This document shows, piece by piece, positions 33,848 through 42,449 of a stretch of 64,000 nucleotides of DNA. A model generated the notes under the pieces. The model made no database searches. It was not told the DNA's origin and was given only the letters and a program-made list of their open reading frames with translations. The stretch comes from Nocardioides marinisabuli. GTDB lineage: Bacteria; Actinomycetota; Actinomycetes; Propionibacteriales; Nocardioidaceae. Position numbers and translations under genes: made by a program. How positions within the stretch are numbered: the first letter of the stretch is position 1; the number at the start of each line of letters is the position of its first letter. Location: NCBI RefSeq assembly GCF_013466785.1, contig NZ_CP059163.1:620001-684000 (forward strand), in the 5' to 3' direction.

Positions 33848-35284
33848 ATGAGCAGCGCGGCCCCGGTGAGCGACCTGGTGGAGGAGCAGATCCTCGCCAG
33901 GGCGGCGGCGTGTGCGGAGGACCAGCGCCGGGCTGGGGTGGAGCTGTTGGTGCTGGCCTACGAGTGGGCGATCGCGCACCCTAAGCAGCGGCTCAGCTCC
34001 CGTGAGGCAGGCAGACCGGGCCGGGAGCAGGCGCGTGCCTACGGCGGGGACGGCACCCCGGAGGTCACCGAGTTCGCGGCCGCGACGTTCGGTGCCGCGA
34101 TCGGACGGACCACCTACGCGGGGCGGCGGTTGATGGCCGCGGCGCTCGATCTGCGGCTCCGCCTGCCGTTGCTGTGGTCACGGGTGCAGGCCCTGGAGGT
34201 CCGCGACTCCTACGCCATCCACGTGGCCGACAAGACCCGCCACCTGTCGAAGGCCGAGGCCGCGTGGGTCGACGGTGAGGTCGCCGAGGCCGCGGACGGC
34301 CGGCTCCCGTGGAGCAGGTTCGCGGCACTGGTCGAGGGCAAGGTCGCCGCGGCAGCGCCGGCGCTGGCCCGCGAGGCCGAGGAACGCCGCGCGAAAGCAC
34401 GCTTCGCCAAGCGGATCGGGACCAGCGAGAACGGGATGGCCAGCTTCCTCATCCGCGCCCCGCTCCCGGTGATCGAGGCCCTCGACGGCGCGGTCACCGA
34501 GCTCGCCCGGCGGCTGCGCGCCACCCAGCCCGACCCGGTCAGCGAGACCGAGCCCGACGAGACCGGGGACGACGCGGACAGTTCCGGGGGCGTGGATGAC
34601 CTGCGGGTGCACGCGGTGGCGCTGCTGGCCGACCCGGCCGCGGCCGCGCGGGCCGGTGAGGCCGGTGTGGACCTGCGCGACCTGATGCCTGATGTGACCC
34701 TGTTCGTGCACCTGCACGGCGGCGGTCCGGCTGCCGGTGGGCGCGACATCAACGCCGAGGGCGAGGAGCTGGACCGGGTCGCGCGCGTGGAGGGCCACGG
34801 CCCGGTCACCGAGTCCTGGCTGCGCGGGGTGCTGGGGCGCTTCGCGCGGTTCGTGGTGCGCCCGGTCATCGACCTGGCCGAGCAGAGCCCGGTCGATGCC
34901 TACGAGGTCCCGGCCCGGCACCGCCGCGCGGTGCAGCTGATGACCCCGGCCGACTGCTTCCCCTGGGGTGCGTGCACCAGCCGCACCATGCAGACCGACC
35001 ACACCGACCCCCATGCGCGCGGCGGGCCCAGCCAGGTCGGCAACTACGGCCCACTCACCCCGACCCACCACCGGGTCAAGACCCACGGCGACTGGCAGGT
35101 CCGACAACCCTTCCCCGGCATCTACCTGTGGCGCGACGCCCACGACCACACCTACCTCGTCGACCACACCGGCACCCGCACCCTGACCCCACCCGGCCCA
35201 CCACCCGCACCACCCAGCCGACCCCGCTCGACCTTCGAGATCTACCAGCCCGACTGGACCCTCGACATCGACTACGCCGCCTGA
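33848..35284 (+). CDS. DUF222/HNH endonuclease domain protein (13E12 repeat family)
   Basis: The 478-residue protein has an N-terminal DUF222 region (RRLMAAALDLRLRLPLLWSR, then VQALEVRDSYAIHVADKTRH) and a C-terminal HNH domain. The latter reads CTSRTMQTDHTDPHARGGPS, then GNYGPLTPTHHRVKTHGDWQ, with the expected cysteine and histidine/asparagine residues. This is the family of the M. tuberculosis REP13E12 elements, usually present in many copies per actinobacterial genome and linked to mobile or phage-like DNA. No flanking repeats or integrase are visible here. The role (nuclease, defence or selfish element) is unknown. The start is ATG 33848. Confidence 0.9.
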   Translation: MSSAAPVSDLVEEQILARAAACAEDQRRAGVELLVLAYEWAIAHPKQRLSSREAGRPGREQARAYGGDGTPEVTEFAAATFGAAIGRTTYAGRRLMAAALDLRLRLPLLWSRVQALEVRDSYAIHVADKTRHLSKAEAAWVDGEVAEAADGRLPWSRFAALVEGKVAAAAPALAREAEERRAKARFAKRIGTSENGMASFLIRAPLPVIEALDGAVTELARRLRATQPDPVSETEPDETGDDADSSGGVDDLRVHAVALLADPAAAARAGEAGVDLRDLMPDVTLFVHLHGGGPAAGGRDINAEGEELDRVARVEGHGPVTESWLRGVLGRFARFVVRPVIDLAEQSPVDAYEVPARHRRAVQLMTPADCFPWGACTSRTMQTDHTDPHARGGPSQVGNYGPLTPTHHRVKTHGDWQVRQPFPGIYLWRDAHDHTYLVDHTGTRTLTPPGPPPAPPSRPRSTFEIYQPDWTLDIDYAA

Positions 35285-35309
35285 GCAGTGGCGCCGCTAC
35301 CCTGCCCCC

Positions 35310-35810
35310 ATGGCTGACGGGTGGGACATCGACGACGCAGAGGCCGACAGCTGGCTCGAGGAGTGGGCGGCCGAGGACCGCGAGGCGGCGGCGTACCTCG
35401 CCGAGCGCGTGCCCGGCCTGGGCGACGAGGTCAGCCCCGACGACGCCCGCTGGCTCGACGCGCTCACCGAGACCATCTCACCCTCCGACCTGCCCGACCC
35501 GGAGGACATCGAGTCGGCCAGCGCGGTGATGGCGCTGGAGCACGTCGACTGGTTGGGCCTGGCGCTCGGCGTCCGACGACGCGGGCCGGGCAGTGCCCTG
35601 GACCCGGCCGAGGTGCAGCGCGACATCGCCCACCTCGAGGACGTCGACGGCGAGATCGAGGACCCGTCCGGTCACCTGGCGGTGCTGGAGGCCGCCCTGC
35701 TGCACCTGGGCCCCCAGTGGCAGGACCTCGGCGTGCTGGATGCCGACGACCGGCTCACCGCACGGGGGGTGTGGGGACTTCCTCGCGCCCTGCACGGGAC
35801 GTGGAGCTAG
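35310..35810 (+). CDS. Acidic hypothetical protein
   Basis: The 166-residue protein is very acidic (MADGWDIDDAEADSWLEEWA), with the mid-region LDPAEVQRDIAHLEDVDGEI and the C-terminal LLHLGPQWQDLGVLDADDRL. No signal peptide or membrane span is seen. It is not recognised as a named family; the layout resembles small acidic partners encoded next to DUF222/HNH genes. It starts 25 bp after that gene and may be co-expressed. Its 3' end overlaps the convergent membrane gene by 56 bp. Confidence 0.6.
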   Translation: MADGWDIDDAEADSWLEEWAAEDREAAAYLAERVPGLGDEVSPDDARWLDALTETISPSDLPDPEDIESASAVMALEHVDWLGLALGVRRRGPGSALDPAEVQRDIAHLEDVDGEIEDPSGHLAVLEAALLHLGPQWQDLGVLDADDRLTARGVWGLPRALHGTWS

Positions 35811-36464
35811 CCGGGCTCGACCCAGCACCGTCCGGGCGACGGCCGGCAGGGCCGGCGCCGACGACGCACGCTCCCGCGGCCACGACGAGCAGCCCGGAGA
35901 CCGCCTCCCACCACGGCCGGGCGTCGTAGGGACCCATGGCGTAGGAGAACAGGGCCACCGGCGGGGCCCCGAGCACGAGCAGGACCGCCGCCGTGCGTCG
36001 CCAGCCGTGCGCGAGCACCGCGAGGTGGACCAGCACCACCGGGGTCAGCAGCAGCCACACCCAGATCGTCACGTCGCCGCCCACGGGCTCGACCACCTCG
36101 CCCGAGAGACCGGAGCCGAGGGCGGTCACGCCCATCGCAGCCGAGCCCACCGCGGCGCCGGCCACCGCCACCGCCGACACCGGCCCGGGCCGGCGACCGG
36201 TCAGGGCCCACGGCAGCAGCAGCAGCGCGGCCGCGAGCACCAGCAGCGAGGCCCCGGCCAGCTCCGGCGCGATGCCACCGGCTCCCACGGCGCCGCGGGT
36301 GCCAGGACGTCGTACCGGTGGTCCTGCCGCTCCAGGCAGCCGGCGCTGTCGACGTCGCCCCAGCCGCACACGCCGGCCCATCGCTGCCACGACGCCGCGG
36401 CCATCAAGGCTCCGGAGCCCGCCAGCAGCGCACCGGTGGCCGTCCTCAGTACTCGCAGCTGCAT
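35755..36464 (-). pseudogene. Integral membrane protein interrupted by one frameshift
   Basis: An N-terminal part in one frame (MQLRVLRTATGALLAGSGAL...GWGDVDSAGCLERQDH, ATG at 36464) and a C-terminal part in another (GGIAPELAGASLLVLAAALLLLPW...TIWVWLLLTPVVLVHLAVLA) join into a protein of about 235 residues with six spans if one base is lost or gained near 36276-36292. Both parts have normal codon bias. No named family is recognised. The 3' end overlaps the acidic protein gene on the other strand. Sequence error is the likely cause of the break. Confidence 0.6.
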
Positions 36465-36513
36465 GGGTCCATCCTGCGGCACCCGCCGTCCCACCGGAAG
36501 CACCCGTCCGCCC

Positions 36514-36669
36514 TCAGGAGCAGGTCTGCCCCCGCGAGGGCCGCTTGCGCAGGCTGGCGCACGTCATGCAGGTCGTGGCCCGCGGCAGCGCAGCCAGCCG
36601 CTCAGCCCCGACCGGCTGCCCGCACCGCTCGCACGGCGGGGAGGTGACGCGCTCGTCGAGCCGGGTCAC
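36514..36669 (-). CDS. 51-residue DksA/TraR-type zinc-ribbon protein
   Basis: A GTG at 36669 overlaps the epimerase stop by 4 bp (GTGA) and opens a 51-codon frame. It contains a CERCGQPVGAERLAALPRAT segment followed by CMTC, that is, C-x2-C ... C-x2-C with the RLAALP signature of the DksA/TraR zinc finger. Only the finger is present; the coiled-coil that reaches into RNA polymerase in DksA is missing. It may bind a nucleic acid or protein partner. The stop-start overlap and the conserved motif make it a real gene despite its size. Confidence 0.75.
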   Translation of the reverse strand: MTRLDERVTSPPCERCGQPVGAERLAALPRATTCMTCASLRKRPSRGQTCS

Positions 36670-37568
36670 GAGGACGCCCCCGGGTCGGCGAGCACGTCGC
36701 GCCACGAGTGCCGGGGGTCGAAGCCGACCAGCTCGCGCGCCTTGTCGATGGAGTAGAAGGTCTCGTCGCGCCCCATCGCCCTGCGCTGCTCGACGCCCTC
36801 GTAGAAGCGCTCCCGGACCTCGTCGGTGGTCGCGGCGACCGACATGTCGGCGTTGGCGACGTTGAAGACCTCGTAGCCCAGCCCGTCGGTCTCCAGGCAG
36901 CGCTGCACCATCTGGCCGAGGTCGCGCACGTCGATGTAGGCGAAGATGTTGCGCCGCCGCAGCGCCGGGTCCTCCAGGAACGGGGGGAACATCTCGGCGT
37001 ACTCGTGGGGCTCGATCACGTTGTTGATCCGCAGCCCGTAGACGTCGGCGCCGGTGCGGGCCTGGAAGGAGCGCGCCGTCACCTCGTTGGCGACCTTCGA
37101 CATCGCGTAGGAGTCCTCCGGCACCGTCGGGTGCTCCTCGTCGACCGGCACGTAGCGCGGCTTGCGCTCGCCCTGCGCGAAGCAGACGCCGTACGTCGTC
37201 TCGGAGGAGGCGAAGACGACCTTGCGCACGCCGAGCCGGGTCGCCGCCTCGAGCACGTGGTAGGTGCTCAGCACGTTGGTCTCGTACGCCGTCGAGTCCG
37301 GGGTCAGCAGGATCCGCGGCACCGCAGCGAGGTGCACCACCGCGTCGTACGACGGCTGCTCGGGCAGGTCGAGCTCGCCGAAGGTCGCCAGCCCCGCCAT
37401 CGCGGAGTACGTCTGACCGGCGTCGGTCAGGTCGACCCGCAGGTCGGCCACGTCGGGGTGGCCCAGCGGCACGAGGTCGGCGTTGGTGACCTGGTGGCCC
37501 TGCTCGGCCAGGAAGGGGGCGACGTGCCGGCCGGCCTTGCCGCTGCCACCGGTGAGGAAGATGCGCAT
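36666..37568 (-). CDS. NAD-dependent epimerase/dehydratase family protein (extended SDR)
   Basis: A 300-residue extended SDR. The NAD loop GGSGKAGRHV is at the N-terminus (MRIFLTGGSGKAG), the catalytic residues are Ser in FASSETTYGVCF and Tyr/Lys in DSYAMSKVANEV, and the segment VVHLAAVPRILLTPD is typical of sugar-nucleotide epimerases. The substrate is not predictable. The ATG at 37568 follows GGAGGC. It is translationally coupled to the small zinc-ribbon gene downstream. It is divergent from metQ across about 150 bp. Confidence 0.9.
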   Translation of the reverse strand: MRIFLTGGSGKAGRHVAPFLAEQGHQVTNADLVPLGHPDVADLRVDLTDAGQTYSAMAGLATFGELDLPEQPSYDAVVHLAAVPRILLTPDSTAYETNVLSTYHVLEAATRLGVRKVVFASSETTYGVCFAQGERKPRYVPVDEEHPTVPEDSYAMSKVANEVTARSFQARTGADVYGLRINNVIEPHEYAEMFPPFLEDPALRRRNIFAYIDVRDLGQMVQRCLETDGLGYEVFNVANADMSVAATTDEVRERFYEGVEQRRAMGRDETFYSIDKARELVGFDPRHSWRDVLADPGASS

Positions 37569-37716
37569 GCCTCCAGCCAACCAGGCGGCCGGGCAGCGCC
37601 CCTCCCCCGCGGGCGTGTGACGCAGGTGACGCCGCACAACCGGCGAAACCAGGAATGCCTCGGGCCGCCACGAGTTGTAGCGACGTTCCCCCACAGCAGA
37701 CCCGGAAGGTCCCCTG

Positions 37717-38676
37717 ATGCCCGACACCTCCCCCACCGACCCCACCAGCGGCTCCCCCGACCTCATCGAGGCGCCGCGCCGACGCCGCTGGCCGCTCGTG
37801 CTCGGCGGGCTCGTGGCGCTGGCCGTGGTGGCCGGCGTGCTCGTGGCCACCACCGGCGGGGACGACGACACGACCGCTGCCGGCGGCGAGACCGTGCGCA
37901 TCGGCGTCGTCGGCGCCAGCGACCCCTACTGGGCCACCTACCAGGAGGCCGCCGCCGACGAGGGCATCGACGTCGAGATCGTCGACTTCGCCGACTACAA
38001 CCAGCCCAACCCGGCGGTCGCCGAGGGCGAGCTCGACCTCAACCAGTTCCAGCACATCGTCTTCCTGGCCGACTACAACGTCGCCACCGGCGAGGACCTG
38101 CAGCCCATCGGCGCCACCGCGATCTACCCCCTCGGCCTGCACTCCAAGCAGTACGACGCGGTCGAGGACATCCCCGACGGCGCCACCGTCGCGGTCCCCG
38201 ACGACGCCAGCAACCAGGCCCGCGCCCTGGTGCTGCTGCAGTCGGCCGGCCTCATCGAGCTCAAGAGCGGCGGCACGATCTTCTCCGACCTCGCCGACGT
38301 CGACACCGACGCCTCGCGGGTGCAGGTCGAGGCGCTGGCCGCCGCCCTGACCGCGACGTCGCTCGACGACCTGGCCGGGGCCGTGGTCAACAACGACTTC
38401 GTCGAGCGCGCCGGTCTCGACTTCGACGACGCCCTGGCCCAGGACGACCCGTCCGACTCCGCGGCGCTGCCCTACGCCAACGTCTTCGCGGCGCGCGCCG
38501 ACGACCTCGACGACCCGACGTACCAGCGCCTCGTGGAGATCTACCAGGAGACCCAGGCCGTGCAGGACGGCGTGGTCGAGGTCTCGGGCGGCACCGCCGT
38601 CATGCTCGACACCCCGGTCGAGCAGCTGCAGGCCTCGCTCGCCGAGGTCGAGGCCGACACCCGCGACCAGGGCTGA
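37717..38676 (+). CDS. metQ: Methionine ABC transporter substrate-binding protein (NlpA family)
   Basis: A 319-residue NlpA/MetQ-type binding protein that captures methionine outside the membrane. After the membrane segment (RRRRWPLVLGGLVALAVVAG, about 21-44) comes the mature domain with VRIGVVGASDPYWATYQEAA, DYNQPNPAVAEGELDLNQFQ-H and PIGATAIYPLGLHSKQ, all family signatures. There is no lipobox cysteine, so it appears tethered by an uncleaved N-terminal span, unlike most MetQ lipoproteins. GGAAGG precedes the ATG. It heads metQ-metN-metI. No SAM riboswitch was recognised upstream. Confidence 0.93.
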   Translation: MPDTSPTDPTSGSPDLIEAPRRRRWPLVLGGLVALAVVAGVLVATTGGDDDTTAAGGETVRIGVVGASDPYWATYQEAAADEGIDVEIVDFADYNQPNPAVAEGELDLNQFQHIVFLADYNVATGEDLQPIGATAIYPLGLHSKQYDAVEDIPDGATVAVPDDASNQARALVLLQSAGLIELKSGGTIFSDLADVDTDASRVQVEALAAALTATSLDDLAGAVVNNDFVERAGLDFDDALAQDDPSDSAALPYANVFAARADDLDDPTYQRLVEIYQETQAVQDGVVEVSGGTAVMLDTPVEQLQASLAEVEADTRDQG

Positions 38677-38681
38677 GCCGA

Positions 38682-39734
38682 GTGGCCGCCGCCCCCAGCG
38701 CCCCGCTCATCCGCCTGTCGGACGTGAGCCGCACCTTCCCCGCCCGCTCCCGGCGCGGGACGCCGGTGCACGCCCTCGACCACGTCGACCTCGACGTGGC
38801 CGAGGGCGAGGTGCTGGGCGTGGTCGGCTACTCCGGGGCCGGCAAGTCGACCCTGCTGCGCCTGGTCAACGCCCTCGACCGGCCCACCAGCGGCCGCGTC
38901 ACCGTCGCCGGCCACGAGGTCAGCTCGATGTCGGAGCGGGCGCTGCGCGAGGTGCGCCGCGACATCGGGATGATCTTCCAGCAGTTCAACCTCTTCTCCT
39001 CGCGCACCGTGTGGGGCAACATCGCCTACCCGCTGCAGGTCGCCGGGGTCCCCCAGGCCGAGCACCGGGCGCGGATCTCCGAGCTGCTGCACTTCGTCGG
39101 GCTCGCCGACAAGGCGCACGCCCACGTCGAGCAGCTCTCGGGCGGGCAGAAGCAGCGGGTGGGCATCGCCCGGGCGCTGGCCACCGAGCCGCGCATCCTG
39201 CTCGCCGACGAGCCGACCAGCGCCCTCGACCCGCAGACCACCGCGGAGGTGCTGGGCCTGCTGCGCCGGGTCAACGAGGAGCTCGGCCTGACCGTCGTGC
39301 TGATCACCCACGAGATGGAGGTCGTGCGCTCGCTGGCCGACCGGGTGGCGGTGATGGAGGCCGGCCGCGTCGTCGAGCTCGGCGCGACGTACGACGTCTT
39401 CGCCTCCCCGCAGCACCCGGCCACGCAGCGCTTCGTCAGCACCCTGGTCGAGAAGGGCCCGCCCCCGCGGGCGCTCGAGCGGCTGCGCGAGCGCCACCCG
39501 GGCCGGATGGTGACCCTGTCGTTCCGCGACGAGCACGCCTCGCCCGCCGACGTCTTCGCCGCGTTCATCGAGCGCGGGGTCGGCTTCGAGCTGGTGCACG
39601 GCGGGGTCGAGGACGTCCGCGGGCGCACCTTCGGCCACCTCACCTTCGCCCTCACCGGCGACGAGCAGGCCGTGGCCGACGCGCTCGGGCACGCCGCCAC
39701 CCTCGTCGAGATCACCGAAGGAGGCCCGTCCTGA
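38682..39734 (+). CDS. metN: Methionine import ATP-binding protein
   Basis: The 350-residue ABC ATPase energises methionine import. It shows Walker A GYSGAGKST, the Q-loop region IGMIFQQFNLFSSRTVWGNI, signature LSGGQKQR, Walker B ILLADEPTSALD and switch His in VLITHEM. The C-terminal 80 residues form the NIL (ACT-like) domain (RMVTLSFRDEHASPADVFAA) that senses internal methionine and inhibits transport. A GTG at 38682, 5 bp after metQ, is the start by homology. Its stop overlaps the metI start (TGATG). Confidence 0.95.
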   Translation: MAAAPSAPLIRLSDVSRTFPARSRRGTPVHALDHVDLDVAEGEVLGVVGYSGAGKSTLLRLVNALDRPTSGRVTVAGHEVSSMSERALREVRRDIGMIFQQFNLFSSRTVWGNIAYPLQVAGVPQAEHRARISELLHFVGLADKAHAHVEQLSGGQKQRVGIARALATEPRILLADEPTSALDPQTTAEVLGLLRRVNEELGLTVVLITHEMEVVRSLADRVAVMEAGRVVELGATYDVFASPQHPATQRFVSTLVEKGPPPRALERLRERHPGRMVTLSFRDEHASPADVFAAFIERGVGFELVHGGVEDVRGRTFGHLTFALTGDEQAVADALGHAATLVEITEGGPS

Positions 39735-40393
39735 TGGACCGCCTGATCGAGCTCGACTCCCTCTTCGCCGAGGCGGCGCTGGAGACCCTCTACATCGTCG
39801 CCGTCACCCTCGGCATCGGCGGCGCCGGCGGGCTGCTGCTCGGCGTGCTGCTCTACACGACGCGCGCCGGCGGCATCGCGCCCCAGCGTGCGGTGCACGT
39901 CGGTCTCAACCTGCTCGTCAACTTCTTCCGCCCGATCCCCTTCGTCATCTTCATCGCCGCTGCCCAGCCGCTGGCCCGCCTGGTGGTCGGCATCGGGATC
40001 GGCAACCGGGCGCTGATCTTCGCGCTGTCGCTGGCCGCCGCCTTCGGCATCAGCCGGATCGTGGAGCAGAACCTGGTCTCGGTCGACCCCGGCGTCCTCG
40101 AGGCCTCGCGCGCGATGGGCGCCGGGCGGCTGCGCACCACCCTGACCGTGCTGCTCCCCGAGGCGTTCGGGCCGCTGATCCTGGGCTACACCTTCGCCTT
40201 CGTAGCGATCGTCGACATGGCCGCGATCGCCGGCGTGGTCGGCGGCGGCGGGCTCGGTGCCTTCGCCCTCACCTACGGCTACCGCCAGTACGACCCGCTG
40301 GTGACCTGGGCCGCGGTGCTCGTGATCATCGCCTTCGTGCAGCTCGTGCAGTTCGGCGGCAACCGGGCCGCGCGCCGGGTGATGCGCCGCTGA
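39734..40393 (+). CDS. metI: Methionine ABC transporter permease
   Basis: A 219-residue permease with five spans and the coupling-helix EAA motif (EASRAMGAGRLRTTLTVLLP) that docks on MetN. NFFRPIPFVIFIAA and VDMAAIAGVVGGGGLGAFAL are typical of the MetI family. It overlaps metN by one base and completes the metQNI importer. The convergent MerR gene ends 7 bp downstream, leaving no space for a hairpin terminator. Confidence 0.95.
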   Translation: MDRLIELDSLFAEAALETLYIVAVTLGIGGAGGLLLGVLLYTTRAGGIAPQRAVHVGLNLLVNFFRPIPFVIFIAAAQPLARLVVGIGIGNRALIFALSLAAAFGISRIVEQNLVSVDPGVLEASRAMGAGRLRTTLTVLLPEAFGPLILGYTFAFVAIVDMAAIAGVVGGGGLGAFALTYGYRQYDPLVTWAAVLVIIAFVQLVQFGGNRAARRVMRR

Positions 40394-40400
40394 GGGTGCC

Positions 40401-41150
40401 TCAGTCGCGCGCCAGCGACCGGGTGATCACGGCGTTGGCGGCGCGCTGGAAGCCGGCCACCACCGCCTCGAGCGTCAGCCGGCGCAGCTGTGGCAGCTCG
40501 CGCTCGATCCGCTCCGCCTCCCCCGGGCCGAGCTCGCCGCGCCGGTACGGCGCCAGCAGGCCGCTGCGCAGGATGTCGGTGAGCTCCTCGACCAGCGAGG
40601 TCATGTGGCGCGCGATCGCGTCGCCGGCGGCGCCGACGCTCTCGGGCGGCACGTCGAGCGCGAGCAGGTCGAGGCCGATCTGGAGGTTGGGCATCGCCCG
40701 GTAGCGCCCGCCCGTTCCGTCCGTCCCGCCCGGCACCGGGTCGAGCAGCGCCAGCCGCTCCAGCAGCCCGAGGTCCTCGTCGCTCAGGGCACGCCCGGCC
40801 CGGGCGTCGAGCCCGGCGCGGTCGAGCTCCTCGGGGGCCTGCGAGGTCCACGAGGTCAGCATCGCCCGCTGCATCGCCAGCTCCTCGACGCCCGCGGTGG
40901 CCGGCACCGAGGCGACGTACCGCTCGATCGCCTGGAGGGTGAAGCCGTGCTCCTGCAGCGCGCGCACGAGCTCGAGCCGGGCGCGGTGCGCGCTGTCGTA
41001 GTAGGCGACGCGGCCCCGCTTCAGCGGCGGCGGCAGCAGGCCGAGGCTGGCGTAGTAGCGCGTCGTGCGCACCGTCAGCCCGACGGCGGCGGCCAGCTCG
41101 TCGACCGTCAGCAGCGCGTCGGCGCCCTCGACCTCGCTGCCCACCGTCAT
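40401..41150 (-). CDS. MerR-family transcriptional regulator
   Basis: The 249-residue protein has an N-terminal winged helix DNA-binding domain (LLTVDELAAAVGLTVRTTRY, then YASLGLLPPPLKRGRVAYYD) and a long helical C-terminus of about 150 residues without metal-binding cysteines, so it probably senses an organic ligand such as an acyl-CoA. It is divergent from an acyl-CoA dehydrogenase gene; an inverted repeat in between (41174-41194) is the likely operator for both. The start ATG at 41150 is close to the operator. Confidence 0.9.
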   Translation of the reverse strand: MTVGSEVEGADALLTVDELAAAVGLTVRTTRYYASLGLLPPPLKRGRVAYYDSAHRARLELVRALQEHGFTLQAIERYVASVPATAGVEELAMQRAMLTSWTSQAPEELDRAGLDARAGRALSDEDLGLLERLALLDPVPGGTDGTGGRYRAMPNLQIGLDLLALDVPPESVGAAGDAIARHMTSLVEELTDILRSGLLAPYRRGELGPGEAERIERELPQLRRLTLEAVVAGFQRAANAVITRSLARD

Positions 41151-41173
41151 GGCCCGGACTCTAACGCTTGAAT

Positions 41174-41194
41174 TGTGACAGTTCTGCTGTCACA
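41174..41194. promoter_or_regulatory. Inverted-repeat operator between merR and the acyl-CoA dehydrogenase gene
   Basis: TGTGACAG-TTCTG-CTGTCACA is a perfect 8-bp inverted repeat with a 5-nt spacer, 23 bp from the merR start and 53 bp from the dehydrogenase start. The motif ACAGTTCTGCT is also repeated directly within 41178-41202. Position and symmetry suit a MerR dimer, although MerR sites usually sit between -35 and -10. Confidence 0.65.
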
Positions 41195-41247
41195 GTTCTG
41201 CTCGTACGGTCCGCACCCGCGGCAGGCACCACACCGGAGGCAACCTG

Positions 41248-42397
41248 ATGGCCCAGCCCACCTCGATCAACACCCAGGAGCACGAGGACTTCCGCGCCAT
41301 GGCGCGCGCCTTCCTGGAGAAGGAGGTCGTGCCCCACCACGAGCAGTGGGAGAAGGACGGCCAGGTCAGCCGCGAGGTGTGGCGCAAGGCCGGCGAGGCG
41401 GGCCTGCTGTGCTTCGACGTCGAGGAGCAGTACGGCGGCATGGGCGTGCGCGACTTCCGCTACAACGCCATCGTCGCCGAGGAGATCTCGAAGGTGGGCG
41501 CCAGCGGGCTGGGCTTCCCCGTGCACACCGACATCATCGTCCCCTACATCTCCTCCCTCGGCACCGAGGAGCAGAAGCAGCGCTGGCTGCCCGGCCTGGT
41601 CTCCGGCGAGCTGATCTCCGCGATCGCGATGACCGAGCCGGGCGCCGGCTCCGACCTGCAGGGCCTCAAGACCAGCGCCGTCGACAAGGGCGACCACTGG
41701 GTGCTCAACGGCTCCAAGACCTTCATCAGCAACGGCATCATGAGCGACGTCGTGATCGTGGTCGCCAAGACCGACCCCGACGCCGGGCACATGGGCTTCA
41801 GCCTGCTGGTCGTCGAGCGCGGCATGGCCGGCTTCGAGCGCGGTCGCAACCTCGACAAGATGGGCCTGAAGGCCCAGGACACCGCCGAGCTGTTCTTCGA
41901 CAACGTCGAGGTCCCCAAGGACAACCTGCTCGGCACCGAGGGCCACGGCTTCATCCACCTGATGGAGAACCTGCCCCAGGAGCGGGTCTCCATCGCCTGC
42001 ATCGCGGTGGCGGCCTGCGAGCACGTGCTCGACCTGTGCCTGGGCTACGCCAAGGAGCGCGAGGCCTTCGGCAAGCCGATCGGCAAGTTCCAGCACAACC
42101 GGTTCCTGCTGGCCGAGATGGCCACCGAGGTCTACATCGCGCGCACCTTCGTCAACGAGTGCATCACCAAGCTCAACGCCGGCGAGGTCGACACCTCGCT
42201 GGCCTCGATGGCCAAGTGGTGGACCACCGAGCTGCAGAAGAAGCTCGTCGACCAGGGCGTGCAGCTGCACGGCGGCTACGGCTACATGATGGAGTACCCC
42301 CATCGCCAAGGCCTACGTCGACAGCCGCATCCAGACCATCTACGGCGGCACCACCGAGATCCAGAAGGAGATCATCGGCCGCGGGCTCGGCATCTAA
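41248..42397 (+). pseudogene. Acyl-CoA dehydrogenase, frameshifted 30 codons before its end
   Basis: An FAD-dependent acyl-CoA dehydrogenase that would have 382 residues. It contains LGTEEQKQRWLPGLVSGELI, AIAMTEPGAGSDLQGLKTSA, TFISNGIMSDVVIVVAKTDP, GYAKEREAFGKPIGKFQHNR and GVQLHGGYGYMMEYP. At the C5 run 42297-42301 the frame shifts: the plus-one frame reads IAKAYVDSRIQTIYGGTTEI, then QKEIIGRGLGI and a stop, the canonical end of the family (the Glu of GGTTEIQK binds substrate or FAD). Without correction the frame runs on into a foreign tail to 42453. One extra C is the likely explanation. It is controlled presumably by the divergent MerR. Confidence 0.85.
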
Positions 42398-42449
42398 AGA
42401 AACCTCCTCACCCCTCGGTGGGCTCCCGCGGTCTGGCAGGCTGCTGCCC

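Noticed and set aside
33848..35284. Insertion sequence or transposase
   Set aside because: The HNH/DUF222 protein belongs to a repeat family, but no terminal inverted repeats, target duplication or transposase motif were found around it.
37569..37716. SAM or other methionine riboswitch before metQ
   Set aside because: Only about 150 bp are available and no SAM-I, SAM-II or SAM-IV core sequence could be recognised.
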